This document shows positions 56,123-64,000 of a stretch of 64,000 nucleotides of DNA, in pieces. Positions within the stretch are counted from its first letter, which is position 1; each line of letters begins with the position of its first letter. The DNA is from Agrobacterium tumefaciens (lineage in GTDB: Bacteria > Pseudomonadota > Alphaproteobacteria > Rhizobiales > Rhizobiaceae), in contig NZ_CP072308.1 in assembly GCF_017726655.1 (NCBI RefSeq), forward strand, positions 2,114,501 through 2,178,500. The letters are read 5' to 3'. A program made the position numbers and the translations under genes. The notes under the pieces are model-generated. The model was not told the origin of the DNA. It saw nothing but the letters and a program-made list of their open reading frames with translations, and did not search any database.

Positions 56123-56635
56123 ATGACAGTCAAAGCAGAAGATTTGCCCTACCGTCCCTGTGCCGGGATCATGGTTCTGAACGGGGACGGCCTCGTTTGG
56201 GCCGGTCGGCGCATCAGGGAAGGCAATTCCGAATATGATGGCTCACCGCATCTGTGGCAGATGCCGCAGGGTGGCATCGACGACGGCGAAAAGCCGCTGG
56301 CGGCCGCCATTCGCGAACTTTACGAAGAGACGGGAATGAAAACGGTGAGCCTTCTTGCCGAGGCGAGCGACTGGATTCACTATGACCTTCCGCCCGAACT
56401 GATCGGTATCGGCCTCCGGGGCAAGTATCGGGGGCAGGCACAACGCTGGTTCGCCTTCCGCTTCGAAGGCAACGAGAGCGAAATCCAGATCAACCCGCCG
56501 CCGACGGGACATGAGGCTGAGTTCGATGCCTGGGCCTGGAAGCCAATGGAGAGTTTGCCTGAACTTATCGTGCCCTTCAAACGCGGGGTCTACGAACAGG
56601 TGGTTGCTGAGTTCCAACATCTCGCCGGCAGATAA
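56123..56635 (+). CDS. rppH: RNA pyrophosphohydrolase RppH (Nudix)
   Basis: 170 aa. The Nudix box is intact: [23 protein letters not shown] (Gx5Ex7REUxEExGU). The N-terminal [22 protein letters not shown] and the [11 protein letters not shown] region fit RppH/diadenosine polyphosphatase of alphaproteobacteria. It removes pyrophosphate from 5' ends of mRNA, or hydrolyses Ap4A. The start is fixed by the family N-terminus; the longer frame lies in the preceding gene. A terminator begins at the stop codon. Confidence 0.94.
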   Translation: MTVKAEDLPYRPCAGIMVLNGDGLVWAGRRIREGNSEYDGSPHLWQMPQGGIDDGEKPLAAAIRELYEETGMKTVSLLAEASDWIHYDLPPELIGIGLRGKYRGQAQRWFAFRFEGNESEIQINPPPTGHEAEFDAWAWKPMESLPELIVPFKRGVYEQVVAEFQHLAGR

Positions 56636-56658
56636 AAAGGCGGCCGGGGCCGCCTTTT
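56635..56658. terminator. Bidirectional terminator between rppH and bfr
   Basis: AAAAGGCGGCC (56635-56645) pairs with GGCCGCCTTTT (56648-56658), with A and T tracts on either side, so it serves both convergent genes. The innermost pairs are too close to form and widen the loop. Confidence 0.85.
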
Positions 56659-56671
56659 CCGTGTCGCTGGC

Positions 56672-57157
56672 TTATTCCGCTTCGTTGGCGGAATCGGCGT
56701 TAAGCTGACCGTATTTCTCTTCGCCAATCTTTGCGAGCAGCTCAAGCTGGGTCTCGAGGAAGTCGATATGGCCTTCCTCGTCGATCAGCAGCGCTTCAAA
56801 CAGCTTCATGGAGACGTAGTCTCCGGCTTCGTGACAGATGTCACGGGACTGCTTGTAAGACGCGCGGGCATCGTATTCGCCCGCCAGATCAGCTTCTAGA
56901 ACTTCCTTGACGTTCTGGCCTATCCGGAGAGGCGCCACGGTCTGAAGGTTCGGGTGGCCCTCAAGGAAAATGATGCGGTCGATCAGCTTATCGGCGTGCT
57001 GCATCTCTTCGATGGACTCAGCGCGTTCCTTCTTTGCGAGCTTGGTGTAACCCCAGTCGTTCAGAAGACGATAGTGAAGCCAATATTGATTTACTGCACC
57101 GAGTTCGAGGAACAGTGCCTCGTTAAGCCGCTCGATGACTCTTTTGTCGCCTTTCAA
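56672..57157 (-). CDS. bfr: Bacterioferritin
   Basis: 161 aa from the TTG at 57157 (AGGAGAG 8 nt upstream); the frame's earlier ATG at 57181 would add residues not found in Bfr. The ferritin four-helix bundle shows [31 protein letters not shown], the di-iron ligands in [18 protein letters not shown] and [16 protein letters not shown], and the haem-ligand Met region near residue 52. It stores iron. It overlaps bfd by 35 bp and is the second gene of the bfd-bfr operon. Confidence 0.95.
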   Translation of the reverse strand: MKGDKRVIERLNEALFLELGAVNQYWLHYRLLNDWGYTKLAKKERAESIEEMQHADKLIDRIIFLEGHPNLQTVAPLRIGQNVKEVLEADLAGEYDARASYKQSRDICHEAGDYVSMKLFEALLIDEEGHIDFLETQLELLAKIGEEKYGQLNADSANEAE

Positions 57158-57434
57158 TGTCCGCTCTCCTATTCTCTTCATGGAATCGCTTTAGGCGGGA
57201 CATAAAATCAAAAACATCGGCCTCCGTCGAGTGGCGACGGGCGTGATATTCTTCCGTGGTTTTGATGATGAGGTCGACAACGGAGGGAAAACAGCCGCAG
57301 CAGCGACCACGTTTTTCCATGGCATGATACACTTTTGCGGGGACGATGAGCTGCCAACAGTCCTCGTCGAGAAGCTCGTTGATGACGTCCTTGATCTCAT
57401 GATCAGTGATGTAATTGCAGCTGCAAACCAGCAT
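57123..57434 (-). CDS. bfd: Bacterioferritin-associated ferredoxin Bfd
   Basis: 103 aa. The [2Fe-2S] Bfd motif is present: [18 protein letters not shown] (C4, C6) and [15 protein letters not shown] (second Cys pair). Bfd reduces the iron core of Bfr to release iron. The protein has a basic C-terminal extension of about 40 residues beyond the usual 64-residue domain, and this extension overlaps the bfr start. An ICE-like box lies about 100 bp upstream. Confidence 0.92.
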   Translation of the reverse strand: MLVCSCNYITDHEIKDVINELLDEDCWQLIVPAKVYHAMEKRGRCCGCFPSVVDLIIKTTEEYHARRHSTEADVFDFMSRLKRFHEENRRADIERRQKSHRAA

Positions 57435-57534
57435 GATAAACTGCCTGTATGACGCAACACGTTGTTTTCGTTCTTAAACCAAAACAGGACAGTGGCTGTC
57501 AAGAAAAACATCCGAAGCGACCGGTAGTCATTCT

Positions 57535-57551
57535 TTTAGATCTTTTCTAAA
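57535..57551. promoter_or_regulatory. Irr-binding iron control element (ICE-like box)
   Basis: TTTAGATCTTTTCTAAA fits the rhizobial ICE layout TTTAGAA-N3-TTCTAAA with one mismatch in 17 positions. It lies 101 bp upstream of the bfd start in an AT-rich promoter region (57435-57701). Irr is known in rhizobia to repress bacterioferritin genes under iron limitation, so this box probably gives that control. Confidence 0.65.
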
Positions 57552-57701
57552 CTAGACAAAAAATATCGTATTTTCAATTGTTTAGTTGTGCAAAATGATT
57601 AGAGAAAGACGCTTGAAATATAAGAAAATACTTAACTAACCCGTTGTTATCACGGGATTGTGATCGGCCATGGGCCGGTCGCCGCCCCGGAGCGAGGGCC
57701 C

Positions 57702-58427
57702 TCACGCGAAATATTGCCCGCCATTGGCGGTCAGGGTGGCACCGGTAATGAACCCGGCCTCGTCAGACACCAGAAACAGGACGCAGCGCGCGATCTCTTC
57801 CGGCTCGCCAAGCCTGCCAACGGGAATTTGCGGAATGATGCGTTCGGAGAGAACCTTCTCGGGGATCGCTCTCACCATTTCCGTGCCGATGTAACCGGGG
57901 CAGATGGCGTTGACGGTGATGTTGCGGCTTGCGCCTTCCTGGGCGAGCGCCTTGGTGAAGCCTATATCCCCCGCCTTGGAGGCAGAGTAGTTCGCCTGCC
58001 CTGCCTGACCCTTTTGACCATTGATGGAGGAGATATTGACGATGCGGCCAAAGCCGCGCTCACGCATGCCTGGCCAGACGGGGTGCGTCATGTTGAAGAC
58101 GCCGGTCAGATTGGTATCGATGACCTCGCGCCATTGCTGTGGCGTCATCTTGTGAAACATCGCGTCGCGCGTGATGCCGGCATTGTTTACAAGGACTTCA
58201 ACGGGACCTAAAGCCTTCTCCACCTTCTCGATGCCCTCAAGGCAGGCGTCGTAGTCACGCACGTCCCACTGAAAAGCCGGAATGCCGGTCTCAGCCTGAA
58301 ATGCTTCCGCCCTGTCGCTCGTAAAAGCGTAATTCACCGCGACGCGATAGCCGGATGCCTGCAGGGTGCGGGCGATGGCGGCGCCTATGCCGCTCGTCCC
58401 GCCGGAAATCAAAGCAACTCGGCTCAT
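57702..58427 (-). CDS. phbB: Acetoacetyl-CoA reductase PhbB/PhaB
   Basis: 241 aa, a short-chain dehydrogenase. The start MSRVALISGGTSGIGAAIAR has a GGAGG site 6 nt upstream; an ATG 12 bp earlier overlaps that site. The NADPH motif TSGIGAAIA, NNAG (VLVNNAGITRDAMFHKM) and the catalytic YSASKAG are present. It reduces acetoacetyl-CoA to (R)-3-hydroxybutyryl-CoA for polyhydroxybutyrate. It follows phbA by 167 bp on the same strand. Confidence 0.94.
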   Translation of the reverse strand: MSRVALISGGTSGIGAAIARTLQASGYRVAVNYAFTSDRAEAFQAETGIPAFQWDVRDYDACLEGIEKVEKALGPVEVLVNNAGITRDAMFHKMTPQQWREVIDTNLTGVFNMTHPVWPGMRERGFGRIVNISSINGQKGQAGQANYSASKAGDIGFTKALAQEGASRNITVNAICPGYIGTEMVRAIPEKVLSERIIPQIPVGRLGEPEEIARCVLFLVSDEAGFITGATLTANGGQYFA

Positions 58428-58594
58428 ATCGGCCTCCATGACCTGTCAGTGAAGCGCCCGCGCCCAAGAGGCTCTTCCAATGTTGCAGACGTTTCGTTGT
58501 GCTCAACGGCCACAGAAATGAGGCCAATGGGAGGCTGCTTCTACCCTATCGCGGGCTGGACCGGAATTGCTTTTTGACAGGTCACGCCTTCGCT

Positions 58595-59776
58595 TCAGAG
58601 CGCTTCAATGCACATGGCGACACCCATGCCGCCGCCGATACACAGCGTCGCGAGACCCTTCGATACATTGCGGCGGCGCATCTCGAAAATCAGCGTGTTT
58701 AAGACGCGCGCACCAGAAGCGCCGATGGGGTGGCCGATGGCAATTGCCCCACCATTGACGTTGACGATTTCGGGATTGAGACCCAGTTCGCGCACGACCG
58801 CGCAGGATTGCGCTGCAAAGGCCTCATTGGCCTCAACAAGGCCGATATCGTTGATCGACCAGCCGGCCTTGGCGAGCGCCTTGCGGGAAGCGGGGATGGG
58901 ACCAGTGCCCATGATCTGTGGATCGACACCCGCGGTGGCCCAGGACGCGATACGGGCGAGTGGCTGGATGCCACGCCGTGCGGCTTCCTGTTCAGACATC
59001 AAAAGGGTCGCTGCTGCGCCATCATTCAGGCCGGAGGCATTGCCGGCGGTCACCGTACCTTCCTTGTCGAAGGCAGGACGTAGCTTGGCCATGGTCTCAA
59101 GCGATGCGCCGTGACGAATATGCTCGTCTGCGTCGATGACGATATCAGCCTTGCGGCCCTTGACCGTGAAGGCGACGATCTCGTCAGCGAAGCGACCGAC
59201 GCTCTGGGCGGCTTCGGCCTTGTTTTGCGATGCAACGGCGAACTGGTCCTGCTCATCCCGGGACAGTTGCCATTGCCGAGCGATGTTTTCAGCGGTGATG
59301 CCCATGTGATAGCCGTAAAAGGCGTCGGTCAGGCCGTCCTTCAGCATGGTGTCGATCATCTTGAAGTCGCCCATCTTCACGCCGCCGCGCAGGTGCGCGC
59401 AATGCGGAGCCATGGACATGGATTCCTGTCCGCCGGCAATCACGATGTCTGCGTCGCCTGTAACGATCTGCTGCATGCCAAGGGCCACCGCGCGCAGGCC
59501 GGACCCGCACAGTTGATTGAGACCAAAGGCGGTGGCCTCCTGGGGGATGCCCGCCTTCATTGCCGCCTGCCGTGCGGGGTTCTGTCCCTCACCTGCCGTC
59601 AGAACCTGGCCGAGAATGACCTCGTTGATTTCGTTCGCCTCGACGCCGGCGCGCTCCAGCACCGCGCCTATAACCGTCGCGCCAAGTTCGTGCGCCGGCG
59701 TATTCGCGAAGTGGCCATTGAAGGAGCCGACCGCGGTTCTGGCGGCGCTGGCGATCACGATGGAAGGCAGGGTCAT
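58595..59776 (-). CDS. phbA: Acetyl-CoA acetyltransferase (beta-ketothiolase) PhbA/PhaA
   Basis: 393 aa from MTLPSIVIASAARTAVGSF, preceded by AGGAGAAAAGAG; 18 extra upstream codons are not family-like. The catalytic residues lie in NQLCGSGLRAVALG (nucleophilic Cys), GGAIAIGHPIGASGARV (His) and LCIGGGMGVAM (second Cys). It condenses two acetyl-CoA, the first step of polyhydroxybutyrate synthesis. It is divergent from the PHB regulator gene phaR. Confidence 0.96.
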   Translation of the reverse strand: MTLPSIVIASAARTAVGSFNGHFANTPAHELGATVIGAVLERAGVEANEINEVILGQVLTAGEGQNPARQAAMKAGIPQEATAFGLNQLCGSGLRAVALGMQQIVTGDADIVIAGGQESMSMAPHCAHLRGGVKMGDFKMIDTMLKDGLTDAFYGYHMGITAENIARQWQLSRDEQDQFAVASQNKAEAAQSVGRFADEIVAFTVKGRKADIVIDADEHIRHGASLETMAKLRPAFDKEGTVTAGNASGLNDGAAATLLMSEQEAARRGIQPLARIASWATAGVDPQIMGTGPIPASRKALAKAGWSINDIGLVEANEAFAAQSCAVVRELGLNPEIVNVNGGAIAIGHPIGASGARVLNTLIFEMRRRNVSKGLATLCIGGGMGVAMCIEAL

Positions 59777-59860
59777 CTCTTTTCTCCTCACTTGCGGGCG
59801 GAGACTGGCAAAGCTTTGAATACAAGTCAAATGCCGAAAGTTGCTTTAAAAGATGTTGCT

Positions 59861-59950
59861 AATTTGCGCTTATATCTTTCGGAAAATTGCTGCGCAAAAA
59901 ACAGACTGTTGCGATGCACAAAACATTTGTCAGACAGCGCGTTTTGCGCA
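59861..59950. repeat. TGCGCAAAA-type repeats in the phbA/phaR divergent promoter region
   Basis: The core TGCGCAAAA occurs at 59891-59899 and, inverted, at 59942-59950 (TTTTGCGCA). Degenerate copies are TGCACAAAA (59915-59923) and AATTTGCGCT (59861-59870). PhaR-type regulators are reported to bind TGC-rich sites and to repress their own genes, so these are candidate PhaR operators. Confidence 0.5.
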
Positions 59951-60018
59951 TACACTTTGTATTGGGAAGAGCAAGAACACCAAAAAAAAGAAAATACCAT
60001 CATCGCGAGGAGGCGGGC

Positions 60019-60594
60019 ATGGCGAAACACGACGGCGAAACTATCATTAAAAAATACGCGAACAGGCGGCTCTATAACACCGGTACAAGCACCTATGTGA
60101 CGCTTGATGACCTGGCGCAAATGGTCAAGCGCGGGGAAGACTTCAAGGTTCAGGACGCCAAGTCGTCGGAAGATATCACCCATGCCGTGCTGACGCAGAT
60201 CATCGTCGAGCAGGAGGCCAAAACCGGCAACACGCTGCTGCCCACGGCTTTTTTGCGCCAATTGATCTCCTATTACGGCGACCAGATGCAGACGGTCGTG
60301 CCGACATTCCTCGAACATTCGATGAAGACCTTTTCCGACCAGCAGAGCCAGATGCAGGAACATATGGCCAAGGCCTTCGGCGACGGTTCTCTCGCCCGCA
60401 ATTTTCAGGCGCCGCTGCAGATGATGGAAGAGCAGATTCGCCGTAACACGGAACTGTTTCGGCAGGCGATGCAGGGTTTCACACCCTTTGCCGCACCGCA
60501 GGCGCCCAAGGAAACCCGCAAGCCAAATCCGTCCGAAATCGACGAGCTGAAGGCGCAGTTGCGCGCATTGCAGCAAAAGCTCGATCAGCTCTGA
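60019..60594 (+). CDS. phaR: Polyhydroxyalkanoate synthesis repressor PhaR
   Basis: 191 aa from the ATG at 60019 (GAGGAGG upstream); the longer frame covers the promoter region. The N-terminal PHB/PHA accumulation regulator domain reads IKKYANRRLYNTGTSTYVTLDDLAQMV. The middle domain (about residues 65-110) and a C-terminal coiled segment (EIDELKAQLRALQQKLDQL) follow. PhaR senses PHB and represses phasin and its own gene. Its position divergent from phbA-phbB is conserved in rhizobia. Confidence 0.93.
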   Translation: MAKHDGETIIKKYANRRLYNTGTSTYVTLDDLAQMVKRGEDFKVQDAKSSEDITHAVLTQIIVEQEAKTGNTLLPTAFLRQLISYYGDQMQTVVPTFLEHSMKTFSDQQSQMQEHMAKAFGDGSLARNFQAPLQMMEEQIRRNTELFRQAMQGFTPFAAPQAPKETRKPNPSEIDELKAQLRALQQKLDQL

Positions 60595-60651
60595 GCCGGC
60601 GCCAGCTGGCCGATGCTCGACTTGGAAACGGCGTCGGCCTCACTTGCGCCT

Positions 60652-62028
60652 TCAGCCCGCCGTTCGTTCCGGCACGCGCAGGAGCATCAGGAAACCGGCT
60701 CCGAGAAAGACGATCAGCGTTGCCATGCCGATATGGGCGGAGCCGCTTACCGTCGTGGCTATGGAAAATGACAGTGTCGCCATGAAACTCGTGGCGCGCC
60801 CGGAAAGTGCATAGATGCCGAAATAGCGTCCGGCTTCCGCCACGCTGATGTTGCGGGCAAGATAGGAACGCGATGAGGCTTGAACCGGGCCGAAAGCCAG
60901 GCCGATCAGCACCCCGTAAAGCAGGTAAGCTTTTTCAGCGCCGGTGGCGAAGATGCCGCCATTGTCGGCGGTAGAAAGTTGTATCCAGCCGAACAGGGTA
61001 GAACTCTTTTCCGTGGAAACGATACCGACCGTCGCGACCAGTAGCAGCGCCAGACTGATCAATATGGTGAAGCGCGAACCGAGGGTCTGATCGAGGCGGC
61101 CGGCGGCAAAGCAGCCCGCAATGGCGACCACATTGAGAAGAATGCCGAAGAGGCCGATTTCCATTGTTGCCCAGCCGAACATCCCAGCCGCAAATGCTCC
61201 GCCTAGGATAAGGACGCCATTCACGCCGTCCTGATAAAGCATGCGCGCAATGAGAAATCGCAACAGCGATGGGCGGTGGCGAAGTTCACCCAAGGTCGTC
61301 TTCAGTTCTCTTAGACCAGAGCGAATGGCAGCCCCGAAGGGCAGGCCCTTTTTCGCGTCCGGGGTCAATAAGAACATCGGCAAAATGAAGATGAGATACC
61401 AGAGCGCAGCAAATGGTCCGGCTATTCTCGCGTCCTGCCCGGAGGCGGGATCGAGGCCGAAAAGAGGCGTGATTCCAACGAGCGTAAGCCCGGTCTTGGG
61501 GTTTGCCGCCAGCAGGGTGACGACCGCAATCAGCACCACCATGCCGCCGAGATAGCCGAGGCCCCAGGCCAGATTGGAAATGCGCCCGACATTTTGCGGA
61601 TTGGTGAGCCGCGGCATCATGGAATCGTTGAAGACAATCGAGAATTCCGCCGCGATGGAGGCGAGGATCATGCAGATTACGGGCAGAATGACCGGCGATC
61701 CCGGTGCCGCATACCAAAGGAGACACAGGCTGCTGATCTTGATGATCGCAAAGAAGGCGATCCACGGCTTGCGTGCACCGGACTGGTCGGCGATGGAGCC
61801 GAGAATGGGGGAGAAGAGGGCGATGATGATCGACGAGACCGTCGCCATGTTGCTCCATGTCGCCTGTGCCGAAATCGGATCATCGGTGAGCCGGGAAACG
61901 AAATAGGGTCCGAAAATGAAGGTGGTGACGACGGTGAAGAAGGGCTGCGCCGCCCAGTCGAACATGATCCAACCCCAGATGCCGCGTTTGGCAACCACTG
62001 TTTCCACATTCGGAGGAGGCACAGTCAT
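60652..62028 (-). CDS. MFS transporter, UMF1 (Atg22-like) family
   Basis: 458 aa with about twelve hydrophobic segments. The UMF1 family shows at the N-terminus (WIMFDWAAQPFFTVVTTFIFGPYFVSRL), in SMAAEFSIVFNDSMMPRL-like loop 3-4 residues, in LGYLGGMVVLIAVV and in the C-terminal loop ASSRSYLARNISVAEAGRYFGIYALSGRATSF. The substrate is unknown; relatives are called vacuole-effluxer-like proteins. It is convergent with phaR and lies downstream of the NAD-glutamate dehydrogenase gene on the same strand, separated by a hairpin. Confidence 0.88.
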   Translation of the reverse strand: MTVPPPNVETVVAKRGIWGWIMFDWAAQPFFTVVTTFIFGPYFVSRLTDDPISAQATWSNMATVSSIIIALFSPILGSIADQSGARKPWIAFFAIIKISSLCLLWYAAPGSPVILPVICMILASIAAEFSIVFNDSMMPRLTNPQNVGRISNLAWGLGYLGGMVVLIAVVTLLAANPKTGLTLVGITPLFGLDPASGQDARIAGPFAALWYLIFILPMFLLTPDAKKGLPFGAAIRSGLRELKTTLGELRHRPSLLRFLIARMLYQDGVNGVLILGGAFAAGMFGWATMEIGLFGILLNVVAIAGCFAAGRLDQTLGSRFTILISLALLLVATVGIVSTEKSSTLFGWIQLSTADNGGIFATGAEKAYLLYGVLIGLAFGPVQASSRSYLARNISVAEAGRYFGIYALSGRATSFMATLSFSIATTVSGSAHIGMATLIVFLGAGFLMLLRVPERTAG

Positions 62029-62093
62029 TCAGAATCCTATAGGGAACAGTAGCTCGGCAGGCCCGGCGAGGTTAGCGTATCGCGATAGGTGCC

Positions 62094-62126
62094 GCCACCC
62101 GGAAGAGCTTAACCGGGTGGCTTTTT
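62094..62126 (+). terminator. Hairpin downstream of the glutamate dehydrogenase gene
   Basis: GCCACCCGG (62094-62102) pairs with CCGGGTGGC (62113-62121), followed on the plus strand by TTTTT. The flanking genes are transcribed on the minus strand, where the T tract is missing, so it is an odd-facing terminator that could still slow minus-strand transcription. Confidence 0.5.
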
Positions 62127-62133
62127 GCGTCGG

Positions 62134-64000
62134 TCAGCGCGACTGAACGATATCGCCGAGAAGCCCCGCCGCGACGGTGAGGCGGGCGAGGTTGGTGTCG
62201 CCGCTTTCGCTGAGCGCACCAAGTTCCGAGACGATGCGGTTGACGCGGACGCGGTCCGCCGCATACCAGGCCTGAACCGGGTCCTTCTCTTTCGCATACT
62301 CTGTGAGTGCCGAGATGACGATTCGGCGGCGTGATGAGGAAATCTGGTCCTGACTGCGCAGCAGCGCCAGACTTTCATAGTGATCCGCCGGCGTGATGCG
62401 CTGGCTGGCATCCAGCAAGCGTGCGACGCGGAAGGTCGAGGAGACGGTTGCATAGCTTTCGGCGGCGCGGGCAAGCGTAGTGCCAGCGCTTTCGGCAATG
62501 CGCATGATTTCAGGCACGTAGACAAGCAGCGACAGCGTATCCAGCTCTTCAAGAAGGGCCGGGGGAACGCCTTCGATTTCCGTTGCACCAAGCTCGCGGC
62601 GATATTTCGCTGCGGCCGGCGACAGCGTCTTGATGGCTGTTTTCAGGCGATCGATTTCGCTCGCCATGTCCCCCGTTGTCAGCCCCGTGCTGCCGGTCTG
62701 CAGGTAGAGCCTGCTTGCGTCGGCGTAGATTCGAGCGATGGTGGCGTAAAGTCCGTTCTGGACCTCGCCGCCGATCTTTCCGTCCAGCGCATCGACCTCG
62801 CTCCACAGTCGTTTGAGGCCAAAACCATCTTCCACGATAACAGCCGCCTTGACGACATCTTCGGCAAGCAGGCCGCTTGCATCGGCCAGCTTTTGCACGA
62901 AGCCCGGGCCGCCGCGGTTGACCACGGCATTGGCGAGCGCCGTCGCGACGATCTCGCGATGCAGGCGATGTGCCTTGATATCGTCAGCATAATTCTTCTG
63001 CATCTTCGCAGGGAAATAATGGAGCAGAAGATGCTGGAGGTAGGGCTCGTCTGGTAGCGGGCTCGCCACCAGCGCATCGAACAGGGTCAGCTTTGCGTAG
63101 GAGAGAAGCACGCCGATTTCCGGCCGGGTTAGCGGCTTGCCAGAGGCATATCTTTCACTGAACTCGGCATTGTTGGGCAGCGTCTCAACCTTGCGGTTCA
63201 ACTGCCCGGTTGCCTCGAGTGCGCCCATCAGGCGGCCAAGTTCCTCGCGGTTGGCAAGCCCCAGCCGCTCCGTGAGCGAGATCGCTAGGGATTGCAGATA
63301 GTTGTTGCGCAGTACCAGCTGCGCCACATCAGGCGTCATGGAAGCGAGAAGCTGGTTGCGTTTCGGCATCGTCAGGCGACCGCTATTAACGGCGGAGGCA
63401 AGCGCGATCTTGATGTTGACCTCGACGTCGGAGGAGTTCACGCCCGCCGAGTTGTCGATGGCGTCGGAGTTGCATCGCCCACCCGCAAGCGCATAGGCAA
63501 TGCGCCCCTTCTGGGTGATGCCGAGATTGGCGCCTTCGCCGATGACCTTGGCGCGCAGCTCTGTAGCATTAACGCGGATCGGGTCGTTTGCCCTGTCACC
63601 CACCTCGGCATTGGTTTCCACCGCCGCCTTGATGTAGGTGCCGATGCCGCCGAACCACAGGAGATCAATCGGCGCCTTCAGAATGGCGGTCATGATCTCG
63701 AAGGGCGTGGCGACTGACTTGTCGAGGCCGATGGCAGCCACGGCTTCCGGCGTCAGCGTCACCGATTTTTCGGAACGCGAGATGATCATCGCGCCGGCCG
63801 AGAGGGCCGAGCGGTCATAGTCCTGCCAGCTGGAGCGCGGCAGGTCGAACAGCCGCTTGCGCTCGGCAAAGGACTTGTCCGTATCGGGATCCGGATCGAT
63901 GAAAATGTCGCGATGATCGAAGGCGGCGATCAACCTGATCTTCTCCGAAAGCAGCATGCCGTTGCCGAAAACGTCGCCGGACATGTCGCCAACGCCGGCA
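62134..64000 (-). CDS. gdhB: NAD-specific glutamate dehydrogenase (large GDH type), 3' part
   Basis: The C-terminal 621 codons or so of a protein that usually has about 1,600 residues; the frame is open through the right edge. Large-GDH segments are AGVGDMSGDVFGNGMLLSEKIRLIAAFDHRDIFIDPDPD, DLLWFGGIGTYIKAA, VIGEGANLGITQKGRIAYAL, NSDAIDNSAGVNSSDVEVNIKIAL and RPEIGVLLSYAKLTLFDAL. It oxidises glutamate to 2-oxoglutarate with NAD, mainly for catabolism. The internal ATG at 63984 is not the real start. The gene symbol is tentative, as naming of this family varies. Confidence 0.93.
   Translation of the reverse strand, partial: AGVGDMSGDVFGNGMLLSEKIRLIAAFDHRDIFIDPDPDTDKSFAERKRLFDLPRSSWQDYDRSALSAGAMIISRSEKSVTLTPEAVAAIGLDKSVATPFEIMTAILKAPIDLLWFGGIGTYIKAAVETNAEVGDRANDPIRVNATELRAKVIGEGANLGITQKGRIAYALAGGRCNSDAIDNSAGVNSSDVEVNIKIALASAVNSGRLTMPKRNQLLASMTPDVAQLVLRNNYLQSLAISLTERLGLANREELGRLMGALEATGQLNRKVETLPNNAEFSERYASGKPLTRPEIGVLLSYAKLTLFDALVASPLPDEPYLQHLLLHYFPAKMQKNYADDIKAHRLHREIVATALANAVVNRGGPGFVQKLADASGLLAEDVVKAAVIVEDGFGLKRLWSEVDALDGKIGGEVQNGLYATIARIYADASRLYLQTGSTGLTTGDMASEIDRLKTAIKTLSPAAAKYRRELGATEIEGVPPALLEELDTLSLLVYVPEIMRIAESAGTTLARAAESYATVSSTFRVARLLDASQRITPADHYESLALLRSQDQISSSRRRIVISALTEYAKEKDPVQAWYAADRVRVNRIVSELGALSESGDTNLARLTVAAGLLGDIVQSR

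Overview
The window is about 64 kb of a circular chromosome of a Rhizobiaceae member, most likely Agrobacterium or a close relative. This rests on GC-rich coding sequence, on protein sequences I recognise as agrobacterial (ParA/ParB, PurH, Bfr, PhaR, ObgE, NAD-glutamate dehydrogenase), on the aerobic rhizobial cob gene set, and on an Irr-type iron box upstream of bfd. It starts at the 3' end of parA, so the replication origin region should lie just off the left edge. I see no rRNA, tRNA, CRISPR array, insertion sequence or prophage. Genes are densely packed, with many ATGA overlaps.

Layout. 1-7.4 kb: parA (end)-parB, an SdhAF4-like gene, htpX-rsmB, a heparinase-family gene and purH. A parS-like site lies in the purH/uxaA convergent gap at 7.45 kb. 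7.5-19.3 kb: a sugar catabolic locus. A GntR/FadR regulator and an altronate dehydratase are on the minus strand. Divergent from them are a sugar ABC importer (ATPase, permease, binding protein), an aldo-keto reductase, a lactonase, a zinc dehydrogenase, a tagaturonate reductase-like enzyme, a mutarotase and L-fuconate dehydratase. Together these fit uptake and oxidation of L-fucose and its 6-hydroxy analogue L-galactose; the L-galactose branch would run to 2-keto-3-deoxy-gluconate.

19.3-38.7 kb: a cobalamin (B12) locus of the aerobic type: cobC, cobD, cobQ, cobO, a cobalamin riboswitch, a Cys-rich DUF1636 gene, cobW, cobN, cobG, cobH, cobI, cobJ, cobK, cobL, cobE, cobM, cbiD, cobA and cobB. 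CbiD stands in for CobF, which is not present in the window. Several single genes run against the rest, with convergent 3' overlaps and divergent overlapping start codons.

38.9-44.1 kb: a di-haem cytochrome c peroxidase, leuB, leuD, a small membrane protein, a CitE-like lyase, a DUF1737 protein and a small zincin. 44.2-56.6 kb: a largely co-directional housekeeping block: rplU-rpmA, two GNAT acetyltransferases, obgE-proB-proA-nadD, rsfS-rlmH, then a cell-envelope set (EnvC-like activator, CtpA protease, divergent polysaccharide deacetylase) and rppH.

56.6-64 kb: bacterioferritin and its ferredoxin behind an Irr/ICE-like box, the polyhydroxybutyrate genes phbA-phbB divergent from their regulator phaR across a region with repeated TGCGCAAAA-type motifs, a UMF1-type MFS transporter, and the 3' part of a large NAD-glutamate dehydrogenase gene that runs off the right edge.

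All calls come from reading the sequence and recalled family knowledge; no database search was run.
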